Assembly (NCBI GenBank): GCA_035048815.1
Contig: JAUCBN010000014.1
Coordinates: 19,141,501 to 19,205,500, forward strand
From: Abelmoschus esculentus
Taxonomy: Eukaryota > Streptophyta > Magnoliopsida > Malvales > Malvaceae
Length of the DNA stretch: 64,000 nucleotides
Direction: 5' to 3'
In this document: piece by piece, positions 21,829 to 34,858 of the stretch
How positions within the stretch are numbered: the first letter of the stretch is position 1
Layout: each line of letters opens with the position of its first letter
Made by a program: the position numbers and the translations under genes
Notes under the pieces: model-generated
What the model was told of the DNA's origin: nothing
Database searches by the model: none
The model's input: only the letters and a program-made list of their open reading frames with translations

Positions 21829-23190
21829 ATGGTACATTATCTGACAAAGGATGAGAACCAGCCTTTCGCTTTCGAGGGATCCATCCTCGGATCCGAATCC
21901 AATATACCCTCTCAGTTCATATGGCCTGACGACGAGAAACCATGCCTCGATGCACCGGAACTTGTGATTCCGACGATCGACATGGGAGCTCTCTTGTGTG
22001 GCGGGGACCCTCTGGCCCTATCGAAAGCGGCTGAGGCAGTGAATGAGGCATGCAAGAAGCATGGATTTTTCATGATTGTAAACCATGGAGTGGATTCTGG
22101 GCTTACAGACAGAGCACATCAGTATATGGACGTGTTCTTCGGCCTGCAGCTGTCTGAGAAGCAAAAGGCGCTGCGGAAAGTAGGAGAAAGCTACGGCTAT
22201 GCGAGTAGTTTCGTTGGCAGATTCTCCTCCAAGTTGCCATGGAAAGAAACACTGTCTTTTCGATTCTGCCCCAACACTCGAAACATGGTCGAACACTACA
22301 TGGTGAATAGGATGGGCGAAGATTTTCGAGATTTCGGGTAAGTACATGTAGTTTCCGTACATTTTTCGTGCATTTCAAGCAAACCCTAAATCCATTCATC
22401 AACGGACATGGATCGTCTAAAACTAGAATACACATGATAATGTACGGTCTTCTTGTCTAAAATTACTACATTTCGACAAGATTTGCTTTTCCATACATGA
22501 CAGGAAGATTTACCAGGAATATTGTGAAGCTATGAACAAGTTATCCCTACAGTTAATGGAGCTGCTAGGGATAAGTCTAGGACTTGACCAAGCCTACTTC
22601 AAAGACTTCTTCCAGGAAAATGATTCAATCCTGAGACTGAACCACTATCCGCCGTGCCAAAAGCCGAATTCGACACTTGGAACCGGTCCTCACTCCGATC
22701 CAACTTCCTTGACAATCCTTCACCAGGATCAAGTGGGTGGCCTTCAAGTGTTTTCAGATGAAAAGTGGCACTCCATTGCTCCCATCCCAGGAGCTTTCGT
22801 TGTCAACATTGGCGACACATTCATGGTACAGAACAAACACCCTAACTAATAACTAAACCTATACATATACATATATATATTCAGCTTGATTTTGATGTCG
22901 AAATGCAGGCTTTATCAAACGGCATTTACAAGAGCTGCTTACACCGAGCGGTGGTGAATAACCGAACTGTGAGAAGATCCCTTGCATTCTTTCTTTGTCC
23001 GGAGATGTACAAACCGGTGAAACCGGCAGCTGAGTTAGTGAAGGCAGCAAATCCAAGGAGATACCCGGACTTTACCTGGGCAAGTTTGCTGGAATTTACG
23101 CAGAGACATTACCGTGCTGATATGAAAACTCTAGATGCATTCTCCAAATGGGTTCAAGAATCAGAATCAAACAAGAAAGCACTGCCTTAG
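21829..23190 (+). CDS. GA20ox: Gibberellin 20-oxidase
   Basis: Three exons (21829-22337, 22504-22825, 22909-23190) join in phase to 370 codons plus stop, the canonical two-intron GA20ox structure and length. The diagnostic LPWKETLSF motif is present near residue 140. NHYPPCQKP follows near residue 230 (usual form NYYPPCQKP; one Tyr is His here). The Fe(II) ligands are in PHSDPT and LHRAVVNN, and the 2-oxoglutarate binder is in RRSLAFFLCP. The enzyme is a soluble Fe(II)/2-oxoglutarate dioxygenase that oxidises C-20 of GA12/GA53 stepwise to GA9/GA20, the main controlled step in active gibberellin synthesis. In the family, transcription is usually under negative feedback by active gibberellin, but no specific element was identified here. 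A GTG seven codons upstream is in frame, but ATG at 21829 matches the family start. Confidence 0.96.
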
Positions 23191-23649
23191 TAACGATGTG
23201 GGACTGGGGAATTGAATGAAATAAGAGGGAGACAATGAAGGGAAGCATTTATTTTTCTTGTTCCTGGTGGGTCTAAGGTATAGAGCTACAGAATCACCCA
23301 AAACAGGAAAAAGATATTAGTATATATAAGAAGCTTAGTTGGTGCTTCAGAGAATCACTTGAAAGGAATTGATCAACTTATTTGTAAATTTAAATCTCCT
23401 GTGTTGCCTTTTTTTATTACTATTACAATTATGAGTACCTTTTTTGCTTTTACTTTGAGTTTTTTTGGTACTTTAGGTACTGCTATTTGCAAGTACAATC
23501 CTTAAACTCATCAAACTAATATAAATTGATTAAACAAAAGGAATACAGATAGATGTAAACCTAATAACTTTTAACCACAGAATCAGATAAATTAATGAAT
23601 AGAAATATTGTGTTGAGTAGTGTAATTAAACGTTTAATTAATAAATTGT

Positions 23650-23960
23650 TTTTGAATTGTTTGATGGAAAAATCATTTATGTTCATTTAATAAAATAATG
23701 AACACGAATAAATGGCTCATTCGTTCATTTACGAATCGTAAATGTTCGATAATATGTTATTTTATGTTTATTTAAATTTATTCACGTGTGTCCTTTTATA
23801 TTCGGTCGCTTGTGTTCGTTTATGCTCGTTTATCATTTTAACGAACGAATACAAACAAGCTACATTTCTTAACGAGCGAACACGAACATGAAATTATGTT
23901 CATTTAGTTGTTTGTATTTGTTCATTTGTTAGATTAAAATTAAACAAATGAACATGAACA
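23650..23960. repeat. Self-complementary repeat debris (GTTCG/CGAAC words)
   Basis: Words such as GTTCATTTA, ATTCGTTCATT and the opposite-strand AACGAACGAATAC recur many times in about 300 bases, giving partial internal complementarity. This is typical of decayed plant TE tails. No terminal repeats or target duplication could be defined. Confidence 0.4.
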
Positions 23961-25164
23961 TACTATCGTTAAATCGAATTTATTTGTTTAATTTAAATTT
24001 TAAAATATTAAATAGAGAAAATTAAAACCTTGTTTACAAATATACTAAACTTCAAGTTAAAGCAATTAACTAGAGAATGTCAAAATAGGACAAAAATTCG
24101 TTGTCTATTTATTTGTATAATACTAAAAATTTTAAATTTTTAGTTCTAACCCTAAATTCTAAATTTTAAATTCTAAAAATAATATTGTATCCCTAATTTA
24201 CTAAACCCTTAAACTTATTTTTATAAGTGTGGAGCATAAATAAAGACACCAAAAAAATAAAAGATTTCTATTCGTCAAAAATATCCTATTTAAAAAAATA
24301 ATCACATTGACGTCTATTTTTTCGGTTTACCATAGATATTTGACTAATTCAAATAGATCACTTTAAGTAAGAAAAAAAAACCTTTCAAGAACTTAATTGG
24401 TCAAATTCTTGATTTTCAACCTCAAAGAAAACTCTTGATGTCTTACTTTATATACAAGTATTAATTATTATATAAGAACGTCGGTTTTGATGTTCTACTA
24501 TTTTATTCTTTTTCTGCTACATTTTCATTTTTTAAAAATCTTTCTCTCTTTTCCTTTGTAGTAAATCCATGTGTCCTATTATTAAAACAATATATTTTTC
24601 CATATTCTTACCAAAGTCGATGAGTCTGTATGACTGTGGATTCCTTGTCCCCATCATTTTCACCCACATCAGATCTAAGTTTGTAATTGAATCTTTTGGT
24701 AATAGTAAAAAGATGTTTGGTTCTGAACTGACGAAGGGATTAATTGACATTACCATCCTGAGGCTGAGGCTGAGGCTGAGCAGTCAGATTTTTAGTAGTT
24801 GACAAGACAAAAACAGCACAAATTTGTCTGAGCATCACCTGCCCAATCCAAAATATTAAAGCAAAAGCATCCTTAAATATGGAGTTACAGATCTAAAAGA
24901 TTAAACACAATTCAACTCTTCTTCAACAATACAAAGAAACAAAACATATTCATCGGGTCGGGGTCATTCACTTCACTAAAACAAGAACAAAATAAAAAAG
25001 GAGTGGAGATACGATCTCCTTTCGGGTTCATGCATGGTATACATTTATACTATATACAAAAAAATCAATACTAGTAAATTACTAAAATTATTTATAAATA
25101 TTAGGATTCGAATTATAAACTTATGGGTGTAGTTTATTTTAAAAATAAATGTGTATGTTGTATT

Positions 25165-25760
25165 ATTTAGGGGTGTTTATCGAGTAAGTCGATTGCGAGT
25201 TGAGTCGTACTCGTTAAAAAAATTTATTACTCGACTCGACTCAACTCGTTGCTTGTTAAGTTTGTTAAAATTATGCTCGACTCGTGCTCATTAAATTTTT
25301 CCCTCAAATCGACTCGTTGCTCGTTAAGATTGACTTGTTTGTTAAACTCGCTAAAAAAATTATCTTATTTTTTTAACTAAAAGTAAATTTTAATAATACT
25401 ATAGGAGCTTAATATCAAAAAATATCAAAAGAATGTAAAAAAACACTTTTTAAGTCTAAATTTTAAACTAACAATCTACAAATACACAAAACTAGCATAT
25501 TAAAACTAAAATAACAATTCACATATTAATAATTATTATTTATATTTTTTTAAAAATAAATAATGTTAAATTAATTACTAAAAAATACATTTTAAAAATT
25601 ATCGAGTTACTCACGAATTTATCAAATCAGGTTAAACTTTATTCGACTCAACTAGTTAAAGTCTCAAGTCGAATTTAAATCGAGTCAATTCGAATCAAAT
25701 TTTACTTAATTTTGATCAAATCAAATTTAAGTAATTCACGAACTGCTAAACTCGTTGAAC
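25165..25760. repeat. CTCGACTCG-rich repeat segment
   Basis: Many near-copies of ACTCGTT, CTCGACTCGACTCAACTCG and the complementary CGAGT words occur within 600 bases of otherwise AT-rich DNA. It is probably a decayed transposon of a family common in plant intergenic DNA. The class is undetermined. Confidence 0.4.
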
Positions 25761-27365
25761 AACCTAATAAGTAATCCTATTGTCTAATGAAATTTTTGAT
25801 GGTAAGTGATTGGTGTGTAGAATCTAATCAGTTCCACATCAATTGAGGGAATACCTTTTTTGACCAAGATAACGTTTATACGACGATGCTGTTTGTTTGT
25901 TTGTTCGTTCGGATATTAACTTCTCCACTTAAGCTTTTCTGTCATGGCAGTAATGGAAAAAGATTTACTTTTGGATTTAAGATAATGTATTAAAATATGA
26001 CACAAGGATCCACTAGATCTTGTCTTGTTGGTAACTATGGATGGATATGGAAACGGAAAACAAGGATACATTATGCTATATTTGGTACTAAAAACATTGT
26101 TTTTCATAATTTTAACACAAGGAAGTAGAAAAATAATAAATATTTAAAGTCTAAGATTTATTTATAAAAAAATATTTTGTTTACTATCGTTACATGAAAT
26201 AATTTTTTAAATAAAAATATAATATAAATATGTGAATAAAAGAATAAAAAAATGTAAGAAAAATCAATTCCGATGTATAAAAAAATCTATAAAGCCTGTT
26301 GGAGAAGATTCGCCTGGTTTTATGAAAGTTTAATGTAATTGATGATGATTGCCCAACGACAACCCAACTAAAAGATCTGCTACTGCTAAGGCTAGCAATT
26401 AGCAACTAAGAAGTTGCCTTTTTTAGGAAAAGAATTAATTAATTTAGTAGGAGCATATGTCCCGCCGAAAAATAAATAAATAAATGCAGTCGTTATTCAT
26501 TTCGTGTTGAAGTGAAGATCGAGGAATCATGGTCAAATGTCATTTTCTGGAAGATAACGGTATCACATCGTATCCATTTGCCTATCTATCGTCAATCGGA
26601 AAGACTGGGGAGTAGAAGGTAGAATCAGGAAACTAAGGGAGTTAAGGGCGGGGATCCAGGGGTTCTTTCATGGCTGATGGCTCCATCATTCGACGATCAG
26701 TGATGAGTTTTATATGTAGGTTTCAAGTCGGTGAAAAACTTTTTTTTATATATTTTTTAAACAGGTGAATCATGGTAAATAAATTATTAAGATTATAAAA
26801 AATATCTTGATACATTAGTTTTTTAATTTTGGGTTTAAAAAATTTAGTTGTAGATTAAGATTTAAGGAATTAGGTTATAAAGTTAAAATTTAAGATTTAT
26901 AATTAAAATTTAAAACTCTGAGTTTATAATTTAAGATTTAAGGGAGTTGAACTAAGGATTTAAGTTTTAAATTTTATAGTTTATATATGATGAGTTGTAT
27001 ATTCTTTTATACATTTTTTAATTAAAATATAAATCTTAATCATCTATTTACCTGTGGAATTGGTTCAAGATTATTGAATGGGAAAAATAAATGATTAAGA
27101 TTATTGGTTCAAACAATAATTCAAAAAGAAAAATGTTCCTAGTAAACAAACTTTTGGAATTGAAGTCTTTATAAGATATACTAAATCCAGAAAATGGAAG
27201 GTATCGTGTAAACAAATATAAGGGCTAAGGTTCGCTATTCTACAGATTCGAGGAGGGGCAAATGAATCATATGGGTGTCATTCAGTTCAGAGGTAATGAA
27301 TATAATGATTTACAAAAAAGAATTGAACAATTATGTGGGAATGAGAAGAGAAACACTAATCTGGT

Positions 27366-30300
27366 TCATTCACTGAAGTTGCAGTTGCGAAGGTAGGGAT
27401 GGTTATACTTGACGTACTTGGACCAATACGATCGATACTTCGCCATCGCCAACTCCAGCCAGGGCTTCATGTTGCCATTGTAATGAATAACTGCTGCACG
27501 TTCAATATCTTTCTTCTCTACATTTGGATTGTAGCCCAGACCAAGTACATGCCAGGACTTCTTAAGCGGATGGGTTAGACCATAAAATGTGATCAGACCC
27601 GGAGGAAGTGTACCTAACTTCCACAGTGTTCTATCTTCATTCTGATAAATATTCAAAGACAAAAAAAAAATTAGAACCTGAAACAATTATTCTCGGACTT
27701 ATCCTTAATGTTAAAAGTTAAGGAGATCGAAACAAGTGTACCTATAATACAATTAGTTTTGCCTATATAATTCAAGCAACATGTTCGCTAAAATGATATA
27801 AAAGATGATTGGTAAACTTGGGAAGTGATCGTCTCAATGCATGCCTGAAGGTGTGTGTATGTGACCAGGAAAATAAATACCATGAAATCAAATATTCGGT
27901 CTTTCAATAGACTCACCATGTTTTGCCACTTGTGGTATATGCCGGTGATGTCTTTCTTTTTCCAGATCTTGAGATCAAACATATTCATTCCATATGCCCA
28001 CCCACAAGCATTAGGATTAAAATTTTGTGAAATATGAGGATTTGAGAAGTTCAGATACTTGTCAAAACGATGGAAGCTTTCACCACAAGTTTCTACTGCA
28101 CCATTCACTTTTCCATGGAGATCAACAGACCATAATCCAGTCAAGTCTTTCTGGACAACAATGTCATCATCAAGAAAGAGGATCTTATCTAACTTTGGGT
28201 AGACCTGTGGCAGATAGAACCGCAAGTGGTTAAGCATGGAGAGATACTTTGGGTTCCGATACTTCAAGTTTGAAGATCCAGTTGAGGTTGTATGATCTGC
28301 CTTGAAATAATACTCCTTCATCGCAGCAGTATCAAGTTGTCGTAGGACAGGGCAATAGGATGAATTAAGCCACTTGAATTCATCAACATTTTCAACATTA
28401 ATGGTGGCTTTCCCAGGGGGATTCAACAGAAACCACATGTTCATTGCTCCAAAATTAAGCTTATCAGTAACAAGATGAAAAACATGTCTTGAAGGATGCT
28501 GCAATACAACCACGAAGAAAATTTTAACAAATACTGCACCCGAGCATCAATTCTTAGAAACCTAATACTTTCTATTGTAGAAGTGAAAAGTGGAATGAGC
28601 AGACATTTAATACAAGATGGGGCAGCTTCTATCACCTTGGCATTCATGATAGTTGAATTGACAACAACTGATGCAGCCAATACATTATCAGAGAAGAGGG
28701 CATAATGGTAGAGATTTGGATTTTCCAAATTTTCACTTCTAGGGAGCTTTCTCTTCGCTGGGGGGAGGAGAAAATACTCAATGGTCAAACGCATTGACAA
28801 GCAATGGATTGCATTGGGAATTGTTTTGGCAGCTAACTGACTCAAGAACATGCTCTGTTTTTTCAATCTCCTAACTTGTTCATCTGATGTCTGGAGCATT
28901 GCTCTGAGCTTTCCAGTGACCAACTTGCAATCATACAATTGCTCTCTTGCTTTGGCTAGAACTTTTCCCATTACTCGACTTATCTGAGATGCACTGAAAA
29001 ATTTCACATAACACAAAATAATAAACTGATGGGATCAGCAAATGCAAAATTCAGGGGAAACAAGGACTACAGCATATAGCCAATGAGATTAAAGATACAA
29101 CGTCCTTTTACCTGCGAGGTAGATCAGCATCAGTTGTTGACTCTCCTAAGGCACGCTGACACTCTTTGAGCCTAACCTGCAATTCTTCTCGCATGTCATG
29201 CTTGCTTTTCAAGCTTGTAATACTTATAAACACCTTTGCCATTATAATTTGATCACTCATCAAGCGCACAGTGGAATCAGAGTTCTCATTATCAACTTCT
29301 CTCCTCCATATATTGTATTTGCCAAGAACTGCGGAATCCACAGCTCTGGATCTTTCAATGGCTGCATTTTCAAGTTTCACAGAAGCTTCATCATCTTGTT
29401 GCATCAAACTCGTCACATGCTTCTCACGTTTTTCATCTTTAAGTTGCTGCAGGATCAGTAAAATGTCTCCAATTATATAATTTATTATAATACTAATCCA
29501 CTCAGTGCATCAAAAGATGATAATTACCCTTCGAAGTGTATTGGTAGGCTTATCGGGAGAATGATCATCTGCATAGAACAGGCAGCTTAGAATGAAAGGA
29601 ATTGTACCAAGAGCATTAGTGACATATTTAACATATATTACCGTCAAGAAGCTTTCCCTCTTTAACTTGAGATATTACTTGTTTCAAGTCCGTAGACTTT
29701 TGATTTGACTTTGAACATGTGGCAAGCAAATAAAGATTGATCTATCAGCAACTAAAATTTGGGGTAATGAAAGTTCCGGCTAAAGGCAGAAGAAATACAC
29801 AAGTATGAAATAAACGTGAAAACTGAGGTGTAGTATAACTATGAGTCTATGACCCTAACCTGAGAAGTAGCTTTATCTGCAATTGAAGCCTCCACCCCAA
29901 CAACTTTCCATGACGCAGACAAATTGCCATTTCTGAAAGAATCAAGACTTAGCAGCCCCAAATCAGGTCGATTTGTAGTTACAACATCAATAACCTAGAA
30001 TGATTTAAGTGTGCCATAAGATGATGAATATAACTGACAATTAAAATCTATCACTAGTTCAAACAACAAAAATGTCAGTCAGTCATCTTAGTTCAAACAA
30101 CGAAAATGTACAAAGTTTTAAAAGAAGAAACCTGTTTGCTAAAATCACTTTGAAATCTATCTTGGTCTGCACAAGAAACATCAATTAGCAGAAAGATTAG
30201 ATACGGTCAAGTAAACAACATCAAAAATGTTTGAACCATTAAAAAAGGCAAGAAATCAAAAAAAGGAATAAGAACAAAATTGAATTCAAATCTCAAGTTC

Positions 30301-30843
30301 TCAACTTTGTGCTCACAAACCAATTCAACAAAATTATAGCTTAAAGTTCTATTATAATGCTAAAAATTAGGTGAGATGTAGCGACAAATTTCGAGTTAAA
30401 ACTTGACACTAATTAGGAGCATCACTATTCACGAAAAATGCCGTGCTACTTAAGTTAGACCATTTGGCTTCACAAATATCTAATCAAATCAGTTGTCAAC
30501 AACGAAATTCACTAATCAAAATTCAGAATCAACAAAAAGACAAGGCACTTTTCAAAAAAAAATGATCGGAGCGAAAAGGACGCATTTATAAACTAACCAA
30601 AACACTGAATTAATTAATCATCGTTTCTGAAATTAATTGGAAAAATAAAATATCAAATACAAATTTAGATCATGTGAGGGGAAATAAAGAGAAAAACGAA
30701 CCAGAGATGTAAAGCCCTTGACCGACAAAGAAAACAAGTAGCGTCAGAACTAAGAAGAGAAGAATGATGACGATACGCAATCGAGATCCAGAACTCATCT
30801 TCTTTTGGACGCCCACACTGGATAGTTCCCGCTTCAACGCCAT
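27366..30843 (-). CDS. Galacturonosyltransferase GAUT3/GAUT4-type (GT8)
   Basis: Nine exons on the minus strand: 30702-30843, 30132-30166, 29860-29994, 29642-29708, 29528-29568, 29112-29446, 28636-28993, 27917-28498 and 27366-27641. They join in phase to 656 codons plus stop. Residues about 22-46 form an N-terminal signal anchor (IVIILLFLVLTLLVFFVG), giving a Golgi type II protein. A long charged stem follows. The GT8 catalytic part includes LYHYALFSDNVLA, KILFLDDDIVVQKDL (metal-binding DDD), GAVETCGESFHRF, NACGWAYGMN and HYNGNMKPWLE, ending LRNCNFSE. GAUTs add galacturonic acid from UDP-GalA to homogalacturonan in pectin. The match is clear at family level; GAUT3 and GAUT4 are the nearest from memory. 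The acceptor at 29708/29709 has an in-frame alternative four codons later. The first intron is 535 bp. Confidence 0.94.
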
Positions 30844-31647
30844 TGGCTATCAAAGCCTAATAACAACAAACAGCAAAAAAAAAAAAAAAAAACACTTACA
30901 GCAAAAAAAGAGAAACAAAATTACAGAATCAAAAGATGAAAAAAAGTGGAAAATTACGAGTTAACAGTGAGGAGATCACGTGAAACTGAAATCAGCAGAT
31001 CCGCAGCGAAACTAGTATCAATCGAAATCCACAGGAAAGCAAGCAACATACAAAGCGTAGCTGAAAAAACTGAAGCGAATGCTTTGTTTTTAAATAGGAA
31101 TGCAATGGCCTAAACAAATAGAAGTTTGAGATGAACAGAGGAGATGGATCTGCTTTGGTCTGGGTTCTGGTTTTCGTTTCTTCTTCTCGAAGGCTAATTT
31201 TCCATTATCTTTTTGTGCTTTTCCGCTTTCGTACATATCTTCAATACCAGAAAGGGACAGTGGAATCATCGATGTGGATTTGTAGTTAGCTTTCGCCAAT
31301 TAGCAATTACTGATCAAGCTCTTACTTTCTCATCATTATCTTCTTCTTTTTTAATTTTAAACAGGATAAGTATTGGATTTGAAGTGTAAAAGCAGATTGT
31401 GTTTTTTAATAATTATTAAATATAAAGATGTTTAGTTAAATAAATTTTAGGGTAACAATAAAATATTTAAAACTAAGAAATATATTTTTAACAATATTTA
31501 AAATAACAATAAAAATAATTAATATAATTTTGTTTTTTATTTAAAGAAAGGTTGAAAAAGAAGGTTAACCTTGATTATCAGGTTATCTCTGCAGTTTCAC
31601 AGTGCTCAACATAACCTAATACTTTCACCATTATTTTGGGTTTCAAA

Positions 31648-32213
31648 TGGAGGAAGAAGGACAAAACCAGAAAGCAATGGAGGTTTTATGGAGTTGGTGG
31701 TGCAACAACTGAGAACTTCCCTCTGCATCCTTCTCAGTCACACCACAAGGAATGTGATCTTCAACCTGTTTTGCAAATAGGGTACTAGTTATATTCTAAC
31801 CACAACTCCTAATCCGACGTTTGTGAAAATTTTTGTTTTCACTGTGAGAGCATGGAATATATACATAGGTGCTCATGAATCTGTAGGGTAACAACAAGAT
31901 TGTTCCGTTTCAACAGGCACCATCACTATGCTGAGACAGAAGGATCTTCAGCCCCCAGGGATATAGCTGGTGAGGCCAAGTTCATCCATGGATGGTTCAT
32001 TTGAGCCCATCCAATCAAAACATTACTATTTATAAAAATTATATCAATTGTGATTTCATCTGGGATTTGTATTGCTGTCTCTCTCTCTATATATATGTAG
32101 CATCCCCTGGTCTACTTATTCTTTTCAAAACCGTAGCTGGTACACCGAGATTAGCTGATAGCATGGCCAAGTTGATTAGGAAACAAAAGGCAATGTCGGA
32201 GAAGAGATATTGA
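31648..32213 (+). other. Possible small three-exon gene end, unrecognised
   Basis: Three segments keep one reading frame across two GT-AG introns. Roughly 31648-31781 encodes WRKKDKTRKQWRFYGVGG, followed by ATTENFPLHPSQSHHKE. 31917-31969 encodes HHHYAETEGSSAPRDIA. 32137-32213 encodes AGTPRLADSMAKLIRKQK, ending SEKRY and TGA. The phases fit exactly (2, then 1, then stop). No ATG is present in the first segment, so an upstream exon is missing or not visible. The sequence lies divergently about 0.8 kb from the GAUT start and might share its promoter region. I do not recognise the family; the product would be small, basic and soluble. A retained second intron would end the frame early. Confidence 0.35.
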
Positions 32214-32598
32214 GAGTTGTGAAAGAGAAAACTATTAGCCCTAGTGAGTCAGATTACAAACTGAACTTTATTTTTAATGTATCTCAAATGATACATTTCA
32301 AACCACACAACCAAAATTGTTCAAAGTAGAAGAAATCTATCTGCTCCCATGGCTGAAACACTACAATACCTGATATTCAAAATCAACAACTAAATTCCTC
32401 AAGCAAATGCCCCCACCTATTGCATATAAACTCATGTTTTCTAGTTGTTGCCTGGCTTTCATTTCGAAATGCATCATTGAAATTTGATTCAGATGGAAAG
32501 TATAAGAAAATTGATTTCCCAGTTATCAACTAATACTTGTATGCTTTTAGTGTGTTTAAAAGAATACAACAGCAACAAACCATGGAGCCTGATTTCTC

Positions 32599-34858
32599 TT
32601 AAGATCCCGACATGTACGTATACCTCGTCTGTGCCCCGATTATAAGCTCAACAATTTTTCCTGCCAAAAGTTAAAAATATAACATATTAGTTTCTTCATA
32701 AATTAGTTTGATCAATTATCTTGCATGGAATTATGACAATCTATTCAAAAGCTTAAAGAGAAAAGGATCTGTCTGATGCACCTATTAGAATCCCGATTAA
32801 TGGAACCGGCTCCAATAGCCTTTCAGAGCTTTCAAGCTTTTGCCTGAAGAACAAATATGCACTAATTTGTTAAGTTACTTACCAATAGGAAAGGTATCAG
32901 CAAACGAATGGCATATATTGCGAAGTAACTTTGCGATGATTTTATCAATTACCTGGTATACTTTTCAAAGAATGGTTCTCTCATGAGGTAAAGTGCCCAC
33001 AACAGTTTCCGTCGTTTGACCTGGATTATACACTTCGTATCAGCACAGCTATAGGTTTAGCGTGTAAGAATGTTAATTATTAAGCAAGGCTGATGAGTGA
33101 TTTGTAAACGTCTAAAGACTCTTGACCTCATCCTTTTCGGAGGCAGAGAGGTGGAACTTTTGCTCTCTTTTAACCATCCCGGATTTTGTAACATGTGATA
33201 GAAAGCCAAATCCGATGAAGTCCACAGACAGAGAAAGAAACCAAGGAATCCATGACCTAATTCCATATCTTCTAATATACAAAACATAAATCAGCGGCCT
33301 TGTAATAAAAAGGATCTCCCCCAGAACAAATAAAGCTCCATTAACACCCTTCTCCGACAAAATCATTGAAAGAGTAGGCCTTTTAACAGTTGAAGCTGTA
33401 AAAAGGAAATAAAATGCCAAAAAAAAAATTAAGTAGGCTTCCCCAATCATTAATTCACCATAACTAGTAACAAATCACGAAATATCAAGGAAAAATAATC
33501 ACTTGGAGGCTCCATAATTGCATGCTGCTGTTGAATTCTCCGGAGCCATGCAGGGTCGGAGATCGTCCTAGCACTCTCTCCAAATCTGCTCAAAGCAGAT
33601 AATGCCCTCCCTTCAATAGTCAATGGCGTTTGCCCATGGTTGTTTTGTAACCAACTAGGTCTATGATGACCTTCAGGCCCAAGGAAACCTCCAATTCTAT
33701 GTTGTGAACTTGTATCGTCCGAACTTTGTTCAACATTTGGGGTCTCTCCTCCATGAAGAAGCATCTTATATCCACTGTTCCGGAATAAAGCTAATCTAAC
33801 TATCACCCTACATCAAGTACAAAATTATTAGGCAACGCATACTGCCAACATATTAGGAAGAAAAGCCAAGGTGAAGATTTAAAGTGTCATACAACATATA
33901 ATTGAAGGTGATTTCTTACTTGATAGCTTCTGTAACAGCAATGAAATTCCATTTCTTATCCCCATAGTACTGCTCTGCGACAACTTCAACCAAAGTTTCC
34001 AAGTCCTTTAGTGCAGATATGCACAACCCATAAGGGAATGACGAAGAATCAGCAGAGCCAGGATGCCTCTCAGAAGGAGCAGTGTCGATGATATGCTCAT
34101 TGATGGCGGTGACTATGCCCAAAATTGCAGTTACTGCATAAATTTACCAAATACTTCAATAGTCTAAAAAATGTCAGCAGTCTGAAAAAATGATAACACA
34201 GCTTAAGATAAGAAACATTTTGATCTTCTTCACACTGACTTGTACAAGCCAAGGGACCAAAGGAAGTGGGGAGATGCTACATTTAACTGGAGCCTAAAAA
34301 GAAATAATTAACCACCACATTTAGCACGTTAATTCATTTCATTCTAAACAGCAACCAGTGAGATAATTACTTTTAAATCAAATCCGGTTGAGGGAGGGAA
34401 AACTCTTATCGGTTTCTAAGCTATGGAGAAATAGCCAATGTTACCAAAGTTTAACAAAACCTGCTTCTGGTCCTATCTCTGACGTGGAGAACCGTTCGGG
34501 AAGAAGCCATGTCAATCCCTGCAGAACAATTTTCAATAACAGAACACAGTCATAAGTGACACCCAGAAAGCACCCGCTCTATATTAATCAAACACGAAAT
34601 AAACTTTGGATAAAAACATTGAAGGACAATAAGAAATGATAAATTCAATTCACTTTAACATTAAAAAACAGAATTATGAGTTCTTTACCATGAACTATAT
34701 GAAAGCTATCAAATTTAACCTTCCCAAACAAGGAAAACAAAAGTTGAGTTTATGAAAACATAGAAACGTAAGATATGAAATAGGCTTACATTAGCAAGAG
34801 ACTCCAAAGAGTGTACGTAGTCTTTGTTCCTCCTCACCCATGTCTTATAAACCTCCAT
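32599..34858 (-). CDS. PEX16: Peroxisome biogenesis protein PEX16
   Basis: Eight exons on the minus strand: 34790-34858, 34461-34518, 33920-34133, 33503-33807, 33127-33395, 32953-33020, 32782-32843 and 32599-32660. They join in phase to 368 codons plus stop, the plant PEX16 length. The product starts MEVYKTWVRRNKDYVHSLE and contains the family blocks GLTWLLPERFS, EAIKVIVRLALFRNSGYKML, GEILFITRPLIYVLYIRRYG and RRKLLWALYLMREPFFEKYT. It is an integral membrane protein of ER and peroxisome (hydrophobic segments around residues 250-300). It recruits PEX3 and peroxisomal membrane proteins; in Arabidopsis the orthologue is SHRUNKEN SEED 1, needed for oil and protein body formation. The start is the only ATG fitting the conserved first exon. 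The neighbour GET3 is transcribed in the same direction about 1.1 kb upstream. Confidence 0.96.

Larger units (their letters stand above)
23191..27365. other. Long AT-rich intergenic region
   Basis: No supported gene. It contains a segment rich in GTTCG/TTCGT words of alternating orientation (about 23650-23960), a (GAGGCT)n run at about 24760-24780, and a segment rich in CTCGACTCG/ACTCGTT words (about 25165-25760). These two segments look like old transposon debris. Reading frames at 24.5-24.8 kb and 26 kb show no family features. Confidence 0.55.

Noticed and set aside
20959..25760. CRISPR-like or other regular repeat array
   Set aside because: The repeats are simple AT runs, short tandem copies and decayed TE words; no constant repeat with unique spacers occurs, and the DNA is plant nuclear.
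31090..31299. 69-codon minus-strand frame upstream of GAUT
   Set aside because: Its composition is gene-like, but it has no splice link or recognisable domain and lies in the likely GAUT promoter or leader.
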